Positions 5,681 through 6,400 of a stretch of DNA of 6,400 nucleotides are shown here, in pieces. The stretch comes from Thermogutta sp. (lineage in GTDB: Bacteria; Planctomycetota; Planctomycetia; Pirellulales; Thermoguttaceae). The notes beneath the pieces are model-generated. The model saw only the letters and a program-made list of their open reading frames with translations, made no database searches and was not told the origin of the DNA. Numbering within the stretch: position 1 is the stretch's first letter; each line of letters begins with the position of its first letter. The translations under genes were made by a program, and so were the position numbers. Where the stretch lies: NCBI RefSeq assembly GCF_014359955.1, contig NZ_JACIYL010000198.1, forward strand, positions 1 to 6,400, written 5' to 3'.

Positions 5681-5777
5681 ATCCCGCTCCCACATCATCC
5701 CGTGTGAACATCCGCGTCCCAATCGGAGAAGGAAAAATGGGGGTACGTCGGCTGGTGGACACGCCAAGGTTTGGGTT

Positions 5778-6400
5778 ATGAGGACTGTGGTTTTCTTCGT
5801 TTCCGCCTCCCCTTCCCAGCTTTCTGTTCCGCTGCCGGCAAAGGGAAACAGGCCGACGGTGGTCCACGTCTTTCCCACTCTCGGGAAAGTCATCGCCACC
5901 ATCCGGTCCAGGCGGTTGTATCCCGACTGGTTGATTCTTTTCCAGGATCGGCCAGGCCAGTTTTCCCAATCCGAGCGGTACATTCTCCATCGGTTGACCC
6001 CTCTCACCCGCTGGCTCGTCGTTTATGGGCCATGGTGTGAGAGTGAACCGCGGACAGGTACACCCCTGCCGGGGGTCCTGCGGTTATCGTGGTCTCAATG
6101 GTGTGTTGTAGCGAAGGACTTCCTTGGGCTTTTGCAAGATGAAACCAACCCGCTTAGCAGCCTGCCGATCACTGCCAGTGAAGAAGAAATCCATTCAGCG
6201 CGCTTGCAGTTCCCGTTCCCTGCTTTGCCGGGTCAAGAACCGCTGGAGATTGCTGTCATTGGAGAATGTCCAGACGAGCTCATTTGGATCAGGCGGCTCC
6301 TCGAGCGGTGGTCCGTTCCGGTGCTGGTAGCCACACCAGGAGAGGCCCTGGCACACTGGCGCCCCGTACAGGCAGCGATTTATGACCTCCGAGGAGCGAA
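5778..6400 (+). CDS. Conserved hypothetical protein with receiver-like halves, partial at right edge
   Basis: The frame is open from 5778 to the window end, giving 207 residues without a stop and starting MRTVVFFVSA. The first half contains LYPDWLILFQDRPGQFSQ (47-64), a helix-like SERYILHRLTPL (65-76), then RWLVVYGPWCESE (78-90) and PLPGVLRLSWSQW (96-108). The second half, from about residue 156, reads LEIAVIGECPDELIW..., then VPVLVATPG and AAIYDLRGA. This resembles beta-alpha alternation of a response-regulator receiver, with D203 where the phospho-acceptor would fall. The acidic pair after strand 1 is reduced to GEC, so it looks like a degenerate receiver. I recall similar WCES-type motifs in planctomycete hypothetical proteins, but I cannot check that here. 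There is no in-frame ATG, GTG or TTG between the upstream stop (5646-5648) and 5778; AAGG at 5766-5769 is a weak RBS. The start ATG overlaps a TGA of another frame (ATGA at 5778-5781). It diverges from csrA. Function is unknown. Confidence 0.75.
   Translation, partial: MRTVVFFVSASPSQLSVPLPAKGNRPTVVHVFPTLGKVIATIRSRRLYPDWLILFQDRPGQFSQSERYILHRLTPLTRWLVVYGPWCESEPRTGTPLPGVLRLSWSQWCVVAKDFLGLLQDETNPLSSLPITASEEEIHSARLQFPFPALPGQEPLEIAVIGECPDELIWIRRLLERWSVPVLVATPGEALAHWRPVQAAIYDLRGA

Larger units (their letters stand above)
5242..5777. other. Divergent intergenic region between csrA and the right-hand gene
   Basis: These roughly 536 bases must contain promoters for csrA (minus) and for the 5778 gene (plus). 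I found no clear sigma-70, sigma-28 or sigma-54 promoter; an AGCGATAA on the minus strand near 5364-5371 resembles a sigma-28 -10 but has no partner at -35. The clearest signals are the GGAGGAG site, mini-ORF and palindrome around 5632-5680. The open frame from a TTG at 5530 to 5781 is not convincing as a protein. Confidence 0.6.

Noticed and set aside
5530..5781. Plus-strand open frame of 83 codons starting with TTG
   Set aside because: Poor start without a ribosome site and no coding-like codon pattern. Only its TGA overlap with the next start is noted as a finding.
5579..6007. Minus-strand open frames of 142 and 115 codons (also 5643-5990)
   Set aside because: They are antisense to the gene starting at 5778 and have no ribosome site or recognisable domain. 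The plus-strand frame stays open to the edge with plausible secondary-structure pattern and motifs.
6001..6043. CTCTCAC / GTGAGAG inverted repeat
   Set aside because: It lies inside the coding frame at 5778-6400, is only 7 bp with a 29-nt loop, and has no tail; likely chance.
6124..6330. Plus-strand open frame of 68 codons
   Set aside because: It is an out-of-frame shadow of the gene that runs from 5778 to the edge.

Overview
The window looks like a chromosomal flagellar locus from a bacterium of the phylum Planctomycetota. The phylum call is an inference. It rests on the very large repeat-bearing flagellins, on a csrA gene beside them, and on a rightmost gene whose YGPWCESE / PLPGV / SW.QW motif pattern I associate with conserved planctomycete proteins of unknown function. 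Base composition is moderately GC-rich.

Layout on the minus strand, read right to left. csrA (5241-5002) encodes a 79-residue CsrA/RsmA RNA-binding regulator. A strong terminator follows it (4971-4922). Next comes a separate leader of about 190 nt, with a candidate sigma-28 promoter and a 70-nt three-tier hairpin, leading into a complete flagellin of 1038 residues (4624-1508). Its 3' end carries two hairpins, the second a probable terminator. A second long structured leader with its own sigma-28-like promoter leads into a second flagellin (1094 to beyond position 1), of which 364 residues are visible. The two flagellins align at a constant offset of 3530 bases with no net indel. Near-identical blocks alternate with strongly diverged ones, and the similarity stops at the start codon.

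The middle of the flagellins is a mosaic. Roughly 2400-3720 in the complete gene, and 1-190 in the partial one, has a very G-rich, C-poor coding strand with codons such as GCG, ACG, GTG, GGG and AGT, unlike the N- and C-terminal domains. It encodes repeated modules of about 95 residues (ITA.. KGE..(N/D)GV.. W/YDA.TKTL.. TAQD..N.INND.. SDGSG.. LSGGV).

On the plus strand, divergent from csrA across about 540 bp, a gene starts at 5778 and runs off the right edge. Its 207 visible residues look like two receiver-like alpha/beta halves. The spacer holds a strong Shine-Dalgarno, an 11-codon mini-ORF and a perfect 14-bp palindrome.

Working model: CsrA, made next to the flagellins, could control their translation through GGA-rich sites that overlap or adjoin their ribosome binding sites. 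CsrA control of flagellin is known in other bacteria; here it is inferred from gene order and leader sequence.
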